A stretch of DNA of 64,000 bases from Hyphomicrobium facile (lineage in GTDB: Bacteria; Pseudomonadota; Alphaproteobacteria; Rhizobiales; Hyphomicrobiaceae), in contig NZ_FPCH01000002.1 of assembly GCF_900116175.1 (NCBI RefSeq), positions 434,001-498,000 on the forward strand, given 5' to 3'. The first letter of the stretch is position 1. Each line of letters opens with the position of its first letter. Positions 35,246 to 44,236 of this stretch are shown in pieces. The notes under the pieces are model-generated. The model was given only the letters and a program-made list of their open reading frames with translations. It had not been told where the DNA came from and did no database searches. Both the position numbers and the translations under genes were made by a program.

Positions 35246-36571
35246 TCAATGGTCGTGCGCTGCTTCGGACTTCCCAAGCTCGGCCTTGAGCAAGAAGGTG
35301 TTCGCCACTGCGATCGGCTCGCCGGCTTTCAACCCGGACAGGACCTCGACCGCCTTTCCGTCGTCCTCGCCGACCGTAATTTCGCGGGCTTCGAACCCTT
35401 CCGGTGTCCGAACGAACACGCGCGTTTTGCCTTCGATCGTCTGAAGCGCCACTTTTGGGATCACCAGCTCGGCTCTCTTTTCGGAGAGGGCGATATCGGC
35501 GGTCACGAACGAGCCGGGACGCCAAGCGCCGTCGCCATTGTCGACCGACGCGATGACGCGAGCCGAACGCGTATCCTGATTGAGCACGGGACTTGTGAAG
35601 ATGATGGTGCCCTCAGACTTATCCGTTCCCTCGATGGTGAGCTGCTGTCCCTCTCTGATCAAAGGCAGATCCTGAGGCGATACCGTCAATTCCACCCAGA
35701 CCTTCGAAAGGTCCGCGAGGGCATAGAGTTCGTGCACCTGGCCTTCCCCACCCATCGGCGTGCCGATATCGACGAGCTGCTCGACGATGCGGCCGCTAAT
35801 GGGGGCCTTGATCTCATAGCGCTCGAGACCCGTTGTCTCCTGGGCCGCGTCGGCCAGCTTCGCGATTGCCTCCTCACCGACGCCCAGCGCGGAAAGCTTT
35901 TGCTTTGCGACGTCGCGGCGGACCTGTGTTTCCCGAAAGGTCGCATCCGCGCGAAGAACGCGCTGCTCAGACGAAACCTGCTTCTCCCAAAGCGTCTTTT
36001 CGCGTTGGTAGAGCGTCTCCTGCAGTCTGAAATTTACGATGGCCGCGATGTATTCGCTTTTGGCATCGGCGACCTCGCGGCTGTCGAGGATCGCAATGAC
36101 CTCGCCTGCTTGCACCAAATCGCCGAGGCCCTTTCTGAGTTCGGCAACCGTGCCGACAACCTTGGAAGGCACGCGGCCCACACGATTGCGATCGGGAATG
36201 ATGGTTCCCGGAACGCGCAGATGCGCGCGAAGGACGCCGGATTCGGCCGGTTGAACGGAAATCTTGGATTGAGCGATTTGCTCGGCGGCGATTGCGAGCC
36301 TTTCACTTCCTTCCTCATGGCCGCTCTCGTGCCCACTCTCATGACCGCTGTCATGACCGCTCTCTGGCTCACCACCACTCTCGACCGCCGACGCGTGGTC
36401 GTGGTCATGCCCGTGCCCGTGGTGATCCTCTTCCGCATGCACGGATCGAGCTTGTGATTCCGGTCCGATGACATTCTTCAAATCGAGCTGAAAGCTGCCC
36501 TTTTGAAAAAAGTACACACCGACGACCGTGCCGACGAGAATACCGCCGGCGACGAGACCAAGTCGCTTCAT
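35246..36571 (-). CDS. czcB: Heavy-metal efflux adaptor (CzcB) with His-rich stretch
   Basis: A 441-residue membrane fusion protein. An N-terminal membrane anchor (LGLVAGGILVGTVVGVYFF) is followed at about 46-90 by a strongly His-rich linker (HHGHGHDHDH, then GHDSGHESGHESGHEEG) that should bind Zn, Co, Ni or Cd. The adaptor core follows: VGRVPSKVVGTVAELRKGLGDLV, alpha-hairpin, KAPISGRIVEQLVDIGTPM, and the beta-barrel. ATG 36571 gives a natural start (MKRLGLVAGG); ATG 36586 is an equal alternative. The CzcA gene lies 13 bp downstream. Confidence 0.92.
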   Translation of the reverse strand: MKRLGLVAGGILVGTVVGVYFFQKGSFQLDLKNVIGPESQARSVHAEEDHHGHGHDHDHASAVESGGEPESGHDSGHESGHESGHEEGSERLAIAAEQIAQSKISVQPAESGVLRAHLRVPGTIIPDRNRVGRVPSKVVGTVAELRKGLGDLVQAGEVIAILDSREVADAKSEYIAAIVNFRLQETLYQREKTLWEKQVSSEQRVLRADATFRETQVRRDVAKQKLSALGVGEEAIAKLADAAQETTGLERYEIKAPISGRIVEQLVDIGTPMGGEGQVHELYALADLSKVWVELTVSPQDLPLIREGQQLTIEGTDKSEGTIIFTSPVLNQDTRSARVIASVDNGDGAWRPGSFVTADIALSEKRAELVIPKVALQTIEGKTRVFVRTPEGFEAREITVGEDDGKAVEVLSGLKAGEPIAVANTFLLKAELGKSEAAHDH

Positions 36572-36680
36572 AACGAGACAATCCATGCCGAACGCCGCGC
36601 TGATTTCAGAGCGCACGCCCAAGCTTCAATTTTTTCAGAGGATGGAGGATCTGCCCGCGCGATCGCGCAGGCCAAAGCGC

Positions 36681-37124
36681 TTACGCGCTGACGCCAAATC
36701 GGGGTGGCTTTTGAAGAGGGTCCGGCTCGCAGGACGCCCCGAGCGCATCAAAGTAAGCCGCATAGCGGACGCGCGTGCCGGCAAAATAAGCGGACTTGTA
36801 GCAAGACCGCGTCGGCAATGCTTGGAGGAGACACGGGCAACTACAAGGGTGATCCTCTAGCCCACCAATCGGTGAGGTGTCACCATCGGAGCTGTTCTGC
36901 GCCTCGACATCAACGGAATTGGCCGCGCTCATCGCGATGTGGGATTTCTGACCATCGAAATGAGGTGTCGCGTGCGACGCCGAAATCGGAACGCCAGCAA
37001 ACAAGATCAACGCGGCCAAAAGCGCTTTCACGAACTGACCCGCACGGGACCGCATGCCGACACGCGCACGGGCATGACGCACGCCGCGTGTGAGCCGATG
37101 GATGTCCTGTGTCGAACCGTTCAT
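36681..37124 (-). CDS. Secreted Cys-rich hypothetical protein upstream of czcB
   Basis: A protein of about 147 residues with an internal hydrophobic signal (FVKALLAALILFAGVPISASHA) and a Cys-rich segment, DHPCSCPCLLQALPTRSCY. The start is uncertain: ATG 37124 is used, and ATG 37055 would place the signal at the very N-terminus, but neither has a good ribosome site. Position in front of czcB and the CxCxC motif suggest a periplasmic metal-binding protein; I recognise no family. Confidence 0.55.
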   Translation of the reverse strand: MNGSTQDIHRLTRGVRHARARVGMRSRAGQFVKALLAALILFAGVPISASHATPHFDGQKSHIAMSAANSVDVEAQNSSDGDTSPIGGLEDHPCSCPCLLQALPTRSCYKSAYFAGTRVRYAAYFDALGASCEPDPLQKPPRFGVSA

Positions 37125-37348
37125 TGGCGGCAAATTGGTTTCTGATGGTGGCGAAGTCAAGTCGATCGCAAAAGAGCAATAGCAGAAAGCAGGCTCGCGC
37201 CTCATTTGACGCGGGTCTGTTTTATTCAGGCCACTATTGGTTCGGCGACATTGACGACAGACGTCAACTCAATTGACGCCCATTGCCAATTTCATCGACG
37301 GCTACGGGCAACATTCTCAACCGGCCCGCGACAGGGAACTTCGAAGGT

Positions 37349-37975
37349 TCATTCGCCCCGCTTGCCACTGGTACGCGCGAGTTCGCTCTCGAGCTCTCCG
37401 ATGCGCTGCCGGAGCTGCTGCACGAGGGTCTCCACATCCTCTACCGGGATCAGTCGCGGGATGTGTTGCGGGCAGTTGCGGTCCCACGCTTCGATCGTGA
37501 ACAGAATGACCCTTTCGGCAATCGCATTCCCCTGAGCCGGACGCATCTGGGCCAGAAGGTCATCATCATTTTCGATTATCCGCACGCTGCCCCAGATCTT
37601 CACCCTCCGGCGGCGTGCGTAGTCCATCACGAAGATGAAGGCGCGCGGATTCTCTGCAAGGTTCCCGGCGGTAATATATTGGCGGTTGCCGGAGAGGTCG
37701 GCGAACCCCAGCGTGCGGTCATCGATGACTTTCAAAAATCCTGGCTGTCCGCCGCGATGCTGGATGTAGGGCTGGCCAGCCGCGTTTGCCGTTCCAAGGT
37801 AGAAGGAGCGCGTTGCCGCCAGAATCGCGGCGAGATCGGGCGTCACCGTGCTCGGCCAGCCGCGACCTCGCTCCATCGCCTCGAATTGGCCGCGCGAGCC
37901 CAGCCGTCGCTGTTCGGCTTTCACGGCCTCAGAAAACGCAACGTCGGACGCGCGGCTGTTCATCCTCACACCCAT
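37349..37975 (-). CDS. Pyridoxamine 5'-phosphate oxidase-like flavin protein
   Basis: A 208-residue protein with the split-barrel FMN-binding fold: SFYLGTANAAGQPYIQHRGGQPGFLKVIDDRTLGFAD is a typical opening, and PRAFIFVMDYARRRRVKIWGSVRII continues the barrel. A C-terminal coiled coil (VETLVQQLRQRIGELESELAR) is unusual and may mediate oligomerisation. True PdxH activity is unlikely; the subgroup reduces or oxidises varied small molecules. It lies 17 bp downstream of the GST gene on the same strand, so the two form a likely operon. Confidence 0.83.
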   Translation of the reverse strand: MGVRMNSRASDVAFSEAVKAEQRRLGSRGQFEAMERGRGWPSTVTPDLAAILAATRSFYLGTANAAGQPYIQHRGGQPGFLKVIDDRTLGFADLSGNRQYITAGNLAENPRAFIFVMDYARRRRVKIWGSVRIIENDDDLLAQMRPAQGNAIAERVILFTIEAWDRNCPQHIPRLIPVEDVETLVQQLRQRIGELESELARTSGKRGE

Positions 37976-37992
37976 TCAAATGCACGCAGAAA

Positions 37993-38592
37993 TCAGATGG
38001 CAGGCATTCCTATGAAACCCGGCAGTGCCTTTATGCGGTCGACCCAGGCGCGGATCGCGGGGAAGTCGCCGAGCGACAAGCCTCCCTCGTGGCCCAAGGC
38101 GACGTAAGGCATGCAGGCGATATCGGCGATGGTCGGGCGGCCCAGGGCCAACCACTGCTCATTCGACAAGTGCGCTTCCAACAGGGCGTAGACTCGATGC
38201 GCCTTCTTGCGAGCGAGGCCGACGTCCAGATCGTAGCCGAACTTATCGTGCAGTCGCGCATCGTTCGGCCCACGCGCGATTTCGTTCCCGGCGGTCATCA
38301 GCCACTCGAAAACACGCGCAAGTCCGGCAGGCTCGATCGGCAGCCAGCTCTCTCCGCCCCACTTGCGTGCGATATAGACGAGAATGGCTTGGCTATCGCG
38401 CAGCACCACGTCTCCATCCTGGAAGATGGGGATCTCGCCGAACGGATTGAGCGAGAGCAATGGTGGTTTCTTGTGCTCACCGCCAAGGAAATCGACCGGC
38501 ACAATCTGCAACGGTACGCCGAGCAGGCTGGCGAGAAGGCGCACCTTGTAGCAGTTTCCCGAAAGCTCAAGGTCGTAAAGTTTCGTCGTCAT
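37993..38592 (-). CDS. Glutathione S-transferase
   Basis: A 199-residue cytosolic GST. The N-terminal thioredoxin fold (MTTKLYDLELSGNCYKVRLLASLLGVP) contains the cis-Pro and NPFGEIPIFQDGDVVLRDSQAILVYI signature, with the gamma-Glu-contacting D/S pair; the C-terminal all-helical domain ends in RPTIADIACMPYVALGHEGG, the usual N-capping motif. It conjugates glutathione to an unknown electrophile. It is divergent from the LysR gene at 38711 with 118 bp between, the classic arrangement for LysR control. Confidence 0.92.
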   Translation of the reverse strand: MTTKLYDLELSGNCYKVRLLASLLGVPLQIVPVDFLGGEHKKPPLLSLNPFGEIPIFQDGDVVLRDSQAILVYIARKWGGESWLPIEPAGLARVFEWLMTAGNEIARGPNDARLHDKFGYDLDVGLARKKAHRVYALLEAHLSNEQWLALGRPTIADIACMPYVALGHEGGLSLGDFPAIRAWVDRIKALPGFIGMPAI

Positions 38593-38710
38593 GGCGCAAA
38601 ATCCTCCCGCCGGAAATCATTGACCCGCCGCTCGCAGACTCCCGCATTCGCGCTATTTCTGCTAGTGGGTAAGTTCAGTAAGGATATTTCCATTTTTCGG
38701 AAGACTGGTC

Positions 38711-39643
38711 ATGGATCGTCTGCGTGCGATGGCTGCGTTCGTAGCGGTGACGGAAGCCGGCAGCCTGTCGGCTGCGGCCCGAGCGCTCGGCGAACCGCTC
38801 ACAAACCTCAGCCGAATGATCTCTCAGCTCGAAGCACACCTCGGCTGCACTTTGCTTCACCGGTCGACGCGGCAGATGGTGCTCACGCCAGCCGGCAGCG
38901 AATACCTGGATACGTGCCGCAGTGTTCTCGACACGGTCGCAATGGCGGAGAGACGCATTGCCGGCCAGGCGGACGAGCTATCGGGTGACCTCGCCTTGAC
39001 GGCGCCCGTACTCTTCGGACGCATGTTTATGGTGCCGCTGCTCGCGCGGTTCTTGGCTGATTATCCGCGCATCAATGCACGTCTGTTGCTGGTCGATCGC
39101 GTGGTCGACCTTCTCGAGGAGGGAATCGATATTGCGCTGCGCATCGGCGAATTGCCGGACTCTGCGCTTCTTGCGACGCGCGTGGGTTCGTTGCGCCTCG
39201 TGACCTGTGCGGCGCCAGCCTATTTGGAGCGTTGCGGCACGCCCTCGGCACCCGCGGCCCTCACCCAGCACGATTGCGTAACGTTTGCCAATCTTCCTGG
39301 TGGAACGCGCTGGATTTTCAGAAGCCGCCGCAATGGCCGCAAGGCGGTACGTGTGCGCTCCCGTTTGTCCGTCAATACGGCCGACGCCGCCGTTGCGGCA
39401 GCGACTGCGGGTATCGGCATCACGCGCGTTCTCTCCTATCAAGCAGAGGACGCGTTGCGCGAGGGGCGGTTGCTGCCAATCCTGGACCGCTTCGAGGACA
39501 CCGAAATCCCAGTGCAACTCGTTTATAGCCCGACGTCTTCAAGCAACGCTCGTGTGCGGTCATTCGTGACGTTTGCCGCCGAGAAGCTGCGGTTATTGCC
39601 GCACGCTTCATTGCGTAAGAAGCATGCACGCCTTGTCCGCTAG
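38711..39643 (+). CDS. LysR-family regulator divergent from GST operon
   Basis: A 310-residue regulator. The HTH is in residues 1-60 (MDRLRAMAAFVAVTEAGSLSAAARALGEPLTNLSRMISQLEAHLG); the effector domain starts near 90 (LSGDLALTAPVLFGRMFMVPLL) and belongs to the CrgA-like PBP2 subgroup. The GST and flavin-protein genes run in the opposite direction from a shared intergenic region and are the likely targets. A basic tail (LRKKHARLVR) ends the protein. Confidence 0.9.
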   Translation: MDRLRAMAAFVAVTEAGSLSAAARALGEPLTNLSRMISQLEAHLGCTLLHRSTRQMVLTPAGSEYLDTCRSVLDTVAMAERRIAGQADELSGDLALTAPVLFGRMFMVPLLARFLADYPRINARLLLVDRVVDLLEEGIDIALRIGELPDSALLATRVGSLRLVTCAAPAYLERCGTPSAPAALTQHDCVTFANLPGGTRWIFRSRRNGRKAVRVRSRLSVNTADAAVAAATAGIGITRVLSYQAEDALREGRLLPILDRFEDTEIPVQLVYSPTSSSNARVRSFVTFAAEKLRLLPHASLRKKHARLVR

Positions 39644-39686
39644 CAGCGCTGCGGGCGCTTCGTCACATAGCGCTCGTCTCAGTCAG

Positions 39687-41459
39687 CTAGTCGCTCGGAT
39701 GGTTGGCGTGAGCTTTCTTAACCTGATCCAGGATTCCACTGAGGTTGTAGGACTCGGGCGCCTGCAGCGGTGGATACTTGTCGTAGGACTCGAGGTGGTG
39801 CAGCCACAGCTGTTGGCCGATGGGCAGCATGTTCCAATCGTACTGGAACGCGGTCGCCGGAGCGCCCAATGCGCCGCCAAGGCTCATGGCTGACTTCTGT
39901 TGGATGCCGACCGCCTGCTCGAACGGGTCGCGCTTGATGTTTTGTACCAGGGTGAAGTGGAACGGGATGAGCGGCAGAATCCAGCCGGACGGCCCCGGTT
40001 GCGACATGGTGTAGTACATCTTCCAATTCTTGTAGCGCACCGCGGACGGCGTCGCGCCTGAATAGTAGAAGAAGAAGTCACGTGCCGATTTCGCGGATTT
40101 GCCTTCGAGCATGTTGGTCTGGTCGAAGCCGTCGAGTGTCGTCTTGACGATGCCGGGATACTGCCCTGCTTCGATTTGCTGCTTCAGCCCATCCCCCTTG
40201 GGTCCGCCGGCAATGTCGACCAACGTCGGCACCCAGTCGAGAGCCGCAAACAATTGGTTGTTGACCGTGCCCGGCTTGATAACGCCGGGCCAGCGGATCA
40301 CCATCGGCGCGCGATAGCCGCCCTCCCAAGCCTCGCCTTTCTGGCCCTTGAAGGGGGTAACGCCGCCATCCGGGAAGCTGATGGCCTCAGCGCCATTATC
40401 GGTAGTGAAGACCACGATGGTGTTGTCGAGCTGGCCCATGTCTTCCAGCTTCCTGAGCACGACGCCGACATTGTCGTCGAGCTGCTTCATGCCGGCTTCA
40501 TTCACGCCCCAGTCCTTGCCGCCGCGCTCGCCCACCATGGCTTCGTATTTCGGCGACAGCACGGTCACGACATGCATGCGGGCCGGGTTGTACCAAACAA
40601 AGAAGGGCTTGTTGGTCTTCTTCGGGTCGTTGCGGTCGAGGAAGTCGACCACCTTGTCCGAGATTTCCTCGTCCACCGTCTTGGAACGCTCAAGCGTCAG
40701 CGGTCCTTCGTCGGAACACATCTGGTTGCGCTCGGTGCCGTCGGAAGATTTGCACAACAGCACATTCCGCGGCGGCGTCAGGCAGGTCGTGGTCTTGGGG
40801 TCCACCGCGCCCGGCACCTCCGCGATGCCGGGGATCGGCGTGTTGCGGCAAGGCGGCGCGACGGTCTGGGTGTCTGGATTCTTGTTGATGTCCGGGAAGC
40901 TCACCTGCTGCATGGCATCGAGGTGATAGAGATAGCCCCAGTACTCCTGGAAGCCGTGTGCCGTTGGAAGCGCTGCGGTGTGATCGCCCAGATGGTTTTT
41001 GCCGAATTCGCCTGTGGTGTAGCCAAGGTCGAACAGAAACTTCGCCAACGCCGGCGTGCCGGGCTGCAGATAGGACGGGCTGCCGGGCAGTTGTGGAGGG
41101 ATCATGCCTGTGCGCAGCGGATACATGCCGGTGAAGAAGGCGTTGCGACCGGAGGTGCAGCTCTGCATGGCCACATAGTCGGTGAACATCGCACCTTCCT
41201 TGCCGATGCGGTCGATGTTCGGCGTTTCTCCAACCATCACGCCGCGATGGTAGATGCTCGGCTGCATCCAGCCGATGTCATCGCCCATGATGAACAGGAT
41301 GTTGGGCTTCTTCACTTGTGCCGAGGTCTGCTGTGCTGGGGCCTGCTGTGCCGTGGGCTGCTGTGTCGTTGGCTGCTGTGCCGATGCCTGCGAGCCGATC
41401 ATAGACAGCGCACACAGTAGCGTGACGAAACCGATCCCGATTTTTTGAGAGATATGCAT
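39687..41459 (-). CDS. Exported arylsulfatase
   Basis: A 590-residue sulfatase that hydrolyses sulfate esters. A signal peptide (to about SQASA-QQ, residue 27) is followed by a Gln/Thr/Ala repeat linker (QQPTTQQPTAQQAPAQQTSAQ-like). The catalytic core begins KKPNILFIMGDDIGW with metal ligands D60-D61. C101-T-S-G-R105 is the formylglycine site (CxxxR with S-G instead of P-S), and VVFTTDNGAE supplies later metal ligands. ATG 41459 follows AAGGAGC. It is divergent from the octaheme cytochrome gene, with 179 bp between. The substrate is unknown. Confidence 0.92.
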   Translation of the reverse strand: MHISQKIGIGFVTLLCALSMIGSQASAQQPTTQQPTAQQAPAQQTSAQVKKPNILFIMGDDIGWMQPSIYHRGVMVGETPNIDRIGKEGAMFTDYVAMQSCTSGRNAFFTGMYPLRTGMIPPQLPGSPSYLQPGTPALAKFLFDLGYTTGEFGKNHLGDHTAALPTAHGFQEYWGYLYHLDAMQQVSFPDINKNPDTQTVAPPCRNTPIPGIAEVPGAVDPKTTTCLTPPRNVLLCKSSDGTERNQMCSDEGPLTLERSKTVDEEISDKVVDFLDRNDPKKTNKPFFVWYNPARMHVVTVLSPKYEAMVGERGGKDWGVNEAGMKQLDDNVGVVLRKLEDMGQLDNTIVVFTTDNGAEAISFPDGGVTPFKGQKGEAWEGGYRAPMVIRWPGVIKPGTVNNQLFAALDWVPTLVDIAGGPKGDGLKQQIEAGQYPGIVKTTLDGFDQTNMLEGKSAKSARDFFFYYSGATPSAVRYKNWKMYYTMSQPGPSGWILPLIPFHFTLVQNIKRDPFEQAVGIQQKSAMSLGGALGAPATAFQYDWNMLPIGQQLWLHHLESYDKYPPLQAPESYNLSGILDQVKKAHANHPSD

Positions 41460-41638
41460 GTTTGGCGCTCCTTCAACTGAGGATGCAGCGCACCTGCCCG
41501 CACACCGAAAGTCGAAGCTGCCCAAGTTCACGCACACGCGCAATCGACGAGGATTTAGTTCGTAAATAGGTTCTATACAGTGTGCTGATTATCATATCGG
41601 GCGGCAGCGATGATGCAGCCAAGCGTGGCGGTACTCTT

Positions 41639-44023
41639 ATGCTCAGACGCGATATGAACCACTCGGCGTGTTCTATTCGATGGCGCAGTGCTGCAAGAGC
41701 TTCATGGCTGATCCTGACCTATCTCGCATTGTCGCTGACTGTGAATTTCTGGCTGGAAACGCCTCGATCACATGCGGAAGAGGCGCAGGTGAAACCGACC
41801 GATCCGGTTGCGCATCCCGATTTCGCCGGATCAAACCGATGCGCGCAATGTCATGCAGCCGAGCATAACGACTGGCTTAGCTCGCAACACGCTGTGGCTA
41901 TGCAGGAGGCGACCGAGCAAACTGTGCTTGGACGCTTCGATGGCACTACGTTCAGCAATGAAAATGTCACGAGCAAATTTTACAAAAGTGACGGCAAGTT
42001 TTGGGTCCGGACCGATGGGCCTGACGCGGCACTGGGCGACTTCGAGATCAGCTACACGTTTGGCGTCTGGCCGCTACAGCAGTATCTCATCAAGCTTCCA
42101 GGCGGGCGGTTTCAAGCGCTCGGCATTGCGTGGGATGCGCGATCGAAGGAAGACGGCGGTCAGCGCTGGTTTCATCTCTATCCAGATCGCAAGTTGAAGG
42201 CCGGGGATCCGCTGCATTGGACCGGCATCGATCAAAACTGGAATTACCAGTGTGCGTGGTGCCACTCGACCAACATCAAGAAGAATTACGATCAGACGAG
42301 CGGGAGTTTTCGCACGACCTGGTCCGAGATCAGCGTCGGATGCGAAGCCTGCCACGGTCCCGGCTCGGAGCATGTGGCTTGGGCGACGAGGTCAAACGGA
42401 TGGCAGCAATCCGATCAGCGCGGCAAGGGATTTGCGCAAACCTTCGACGAACGCAAAGGCGTGACGTGGCCAATGGATGCGAGTGGGCAGGCTCACCGCT
42501 CGGCGCCTCGTACATCGGCCAACGAGATTCATGTTTGCGCCGGCTGTCATTCGCGGCGCCAACAGTTCTCGGATGATCCTGGCAGCGTTGGCCGCCTGTT
42601 TGACGCCTTCCGGCCGTCGCTGCTGGAAGACGGGCTCTATCATGTCGACGGCCAGCAGCGCGATGAGGTCTACAATTACGGATCATTTCTCGAGAGTCGC
42701 ATGCATTCCGCAGGCGTCACCTGCTCCGACTGTCATAACCCGCACACGGGCAAGCTTCGCCAAACCGGAAATTCGCTCTGCGGGCAGTGCCATGAGCCTG
42801 AGCGATTTGACGTCAGTGCGCATCATCACCACGCGCCGAATTCAAAGGGCGCTGAATGTGCCGCATGCCATATGCCGGTCACCACATACATGGGCATCGA
42901 TGGCCGCCGTGATCATTCAATCCGCATTCCTCGCCCCGATCGAACGGTGCTGCTCGGAACGCCCAACGCTTGCAATCAATGCCATACGGACAAGAGCGCC
43001 AAGTGGGCCATGGATGCCGTCAAGGCTTGGTATCCTTCGCCGAAACCGGGCTTCCAAGATTTCGCTGAAGCCTTCGATCGTGGCGACTGGGGAGCCCCTG
43101 GCGCTCAACCCGGTTTGATCGGAATTGCAAAAGCGAGCACCGAGGCACCTATCGCACGCGCAAGTGCGATTGCGAGGCTTCGACGATTTCCCTCGCCTCA
43201 GGTCCTGGACTTCGCGGCGAGCTCCTTGAAAATCGATGATCCGCAAATTCGAGCAGCGGCCGTGTCGGTGATTGCCGGGGCGGCCCCCGAGACGCGCCGG
43301 TCTCTACTCGCGCCTTCGCTGAGGGACGAGACGCGCTTGGTTCGTATGGATGCCGCTCGCGCCATTGCCGGAGAAGCGGAACAGAATTTGTCGGCCGATG
43401 ATCGCGCCTCATTCGAGAAGGCGCTCGCCGAATATATCGATGCCCAAATGTTCAATGCGGAACGGCCGGAGTCGCATGCCAATCTCGGTACGCTTTATCG
43501 CGACCGCGGCAAGCTAAGCGACGCCCGAGCCGCGTTCGCAAGGGCGATCGAGATCGATCCAACCTTCGTCCCGGCAGTCATCTCGTTAGCCGAACTGAAG
43601 CGAGGGCAGGACGACGAGATTGGCGCTGAAGCGGTGTTACGCAAATCGCTCGACGGAAATCCCCGTTCCGGCGGGTTGTGGCACGCGCTCGGTCTCAGTC
43701 TCATTCGTCAGAAGCGCCTGCCCGAAGCGATGGCTGCTCTTGCGAAGGCTGCTGAGCTTGCTCCCGAAGATCCGCGCTTCAGCTACGTTTATGGAGTCGC
43801 ACTTCACGATACCGGCAAGCCGCGAGAAGCGGTGGAGGCGCTGAAGAGCGCGCTCACGCGTCACCCGTACGATCGCGATATCTTATGGGCTCTCGCGAAA
43901 TACGAGATCGAGGCCGGCGACGATGCATCGGCACTCGCCCGCGCGGAACTCCTCAATCACCTCGAACCGGAGCGTTCAGATATTGCCCAGCTGCTCGGAG
44001 AGCTGAGGCAACGAACTCGCTAG
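41639..44023 (+). CDS. Octaheme cytochrome c with C-terminal TPR domain
   Basis: A 794-residue exported protein. A hydrophobic signal-anchor segment (WLILTYLALSLTVNFWL) precedes a cytochrome c554-like region with eight CxxCH motifs, at about residues 68, 205, 235, 300, 362, 381, 407 and 445. Then comes a helical HEAT-like segment (about 505-600) and at least three TPR units up to the end (AHANLGTLYRDRGKLSDARAAFARAIEIDP). Family members are found as periplasmic electron-transfer or scaffold proteins; the role here is unknown. Start ATG 41639 is a choice; GTG 41582 or ATG 41654 are possible. It is divergent from the arylsulfatase gene. Confidence 0.9.
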   Translation: MLRRDMNHSACSIRWRSAARASWLILTYLALSLTVNFWLETPRSHAEEAQVKPTDPVAHPDFAGSNRCAQCHAAEHNDWLSSQHAVAMQEATEQTVLGRFDGTTFSNENVTSKFYKSDGKFWVRTDGPDAALGDFEISYTFGVWPLQQYLIKLPGGRFQALGIAWDARSKEDGGQRWFHLYPDRKLKAGDPLHWTGIDQNWNYQCAWCHSTNIKKNYDQTSGSFRTTWSEISVGCEACHGPGSEHVAWATRSNGWQQSDQRGKGFAQTFDERKGVTWPMDASGQAHRSAPRTSANEIHVCAGCHSRRQQFSDDPGSVGRLFDAFRPSLLEDGLYHVDGQQRDEVYNYGSFLESRMHSAGVTCSDCHNPHTGKLRQTGNSLCGQCHEPERFDVSAHHHHAPNSKGAECAACHMPVTTYMGIDGRRDHSIRIPRPDRTVLLGTPNACNQCHTDKSAKWAMDAVKAWYPSPKPGFQDFAEAFDRGDWGAPGAQPGLIGIAKASTEAPIARASAIARLRRFPSPQVLDFAASSLKIDDPQIRAAAVSVIAGAAPETRRSLLAPSLRDETRLVRMDAARAIAGEAEQNLSADDRASFEKALAEYIDAQMFNAERPESHANLGTLYRDRGKLSDARAAFARAIEIDPTFVPAVISLAELKRGQDDEIGAEAVLRKSLDGNPRSGGLWHALGLSLIRQKRLPEAMAALAKAAELAPEDPRFSYVYGVALHDTGKPREAVEALKSALTRHPYDRDILWALAKYEIEAGDDASALARAELLNHLEPERSDIAQLLGELRQRTR

Positions 44024-44236
44024 CGGTGCCGAGCTGCCCCTTCCCGCACTGCCTGAACTTCCGTGGTGACGCGAACATGCCACACCGCCCTGACAAGCGG
44101 CTTCAACGGGGATCAGTTTGGGCGGATTGGGTTGTACGGACACATCCCAAATGCAGTATCGAGAATGATCTGTCCACGGAGCGGGCACAAAGGTCCGCGT
44201 GGCTATCTTCTGACGATTGGGAAGGGGGAGCAGCAT

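Noticed and set aside
35249-36457. A 402-codon plus-strand frame opposite czcB
   Set aside because: Antisense shadow of a clear adaptor gene; no ribosome site or family.
41330-41400. Repeat in the arylsulfatase region as a CRISPR or tandem DNA repeat
   Set aside because: It encodes the Gln/Thr/Ala linker behind the signal peptide; the units are imperfect and explained by coding.
40176-41420. A 414-codon plus-strand frame opposite the arylsulfatase
   Set aside because: Antisense shadow; the sulfatase frame has signal peptide, metal site and formylglycine motif.
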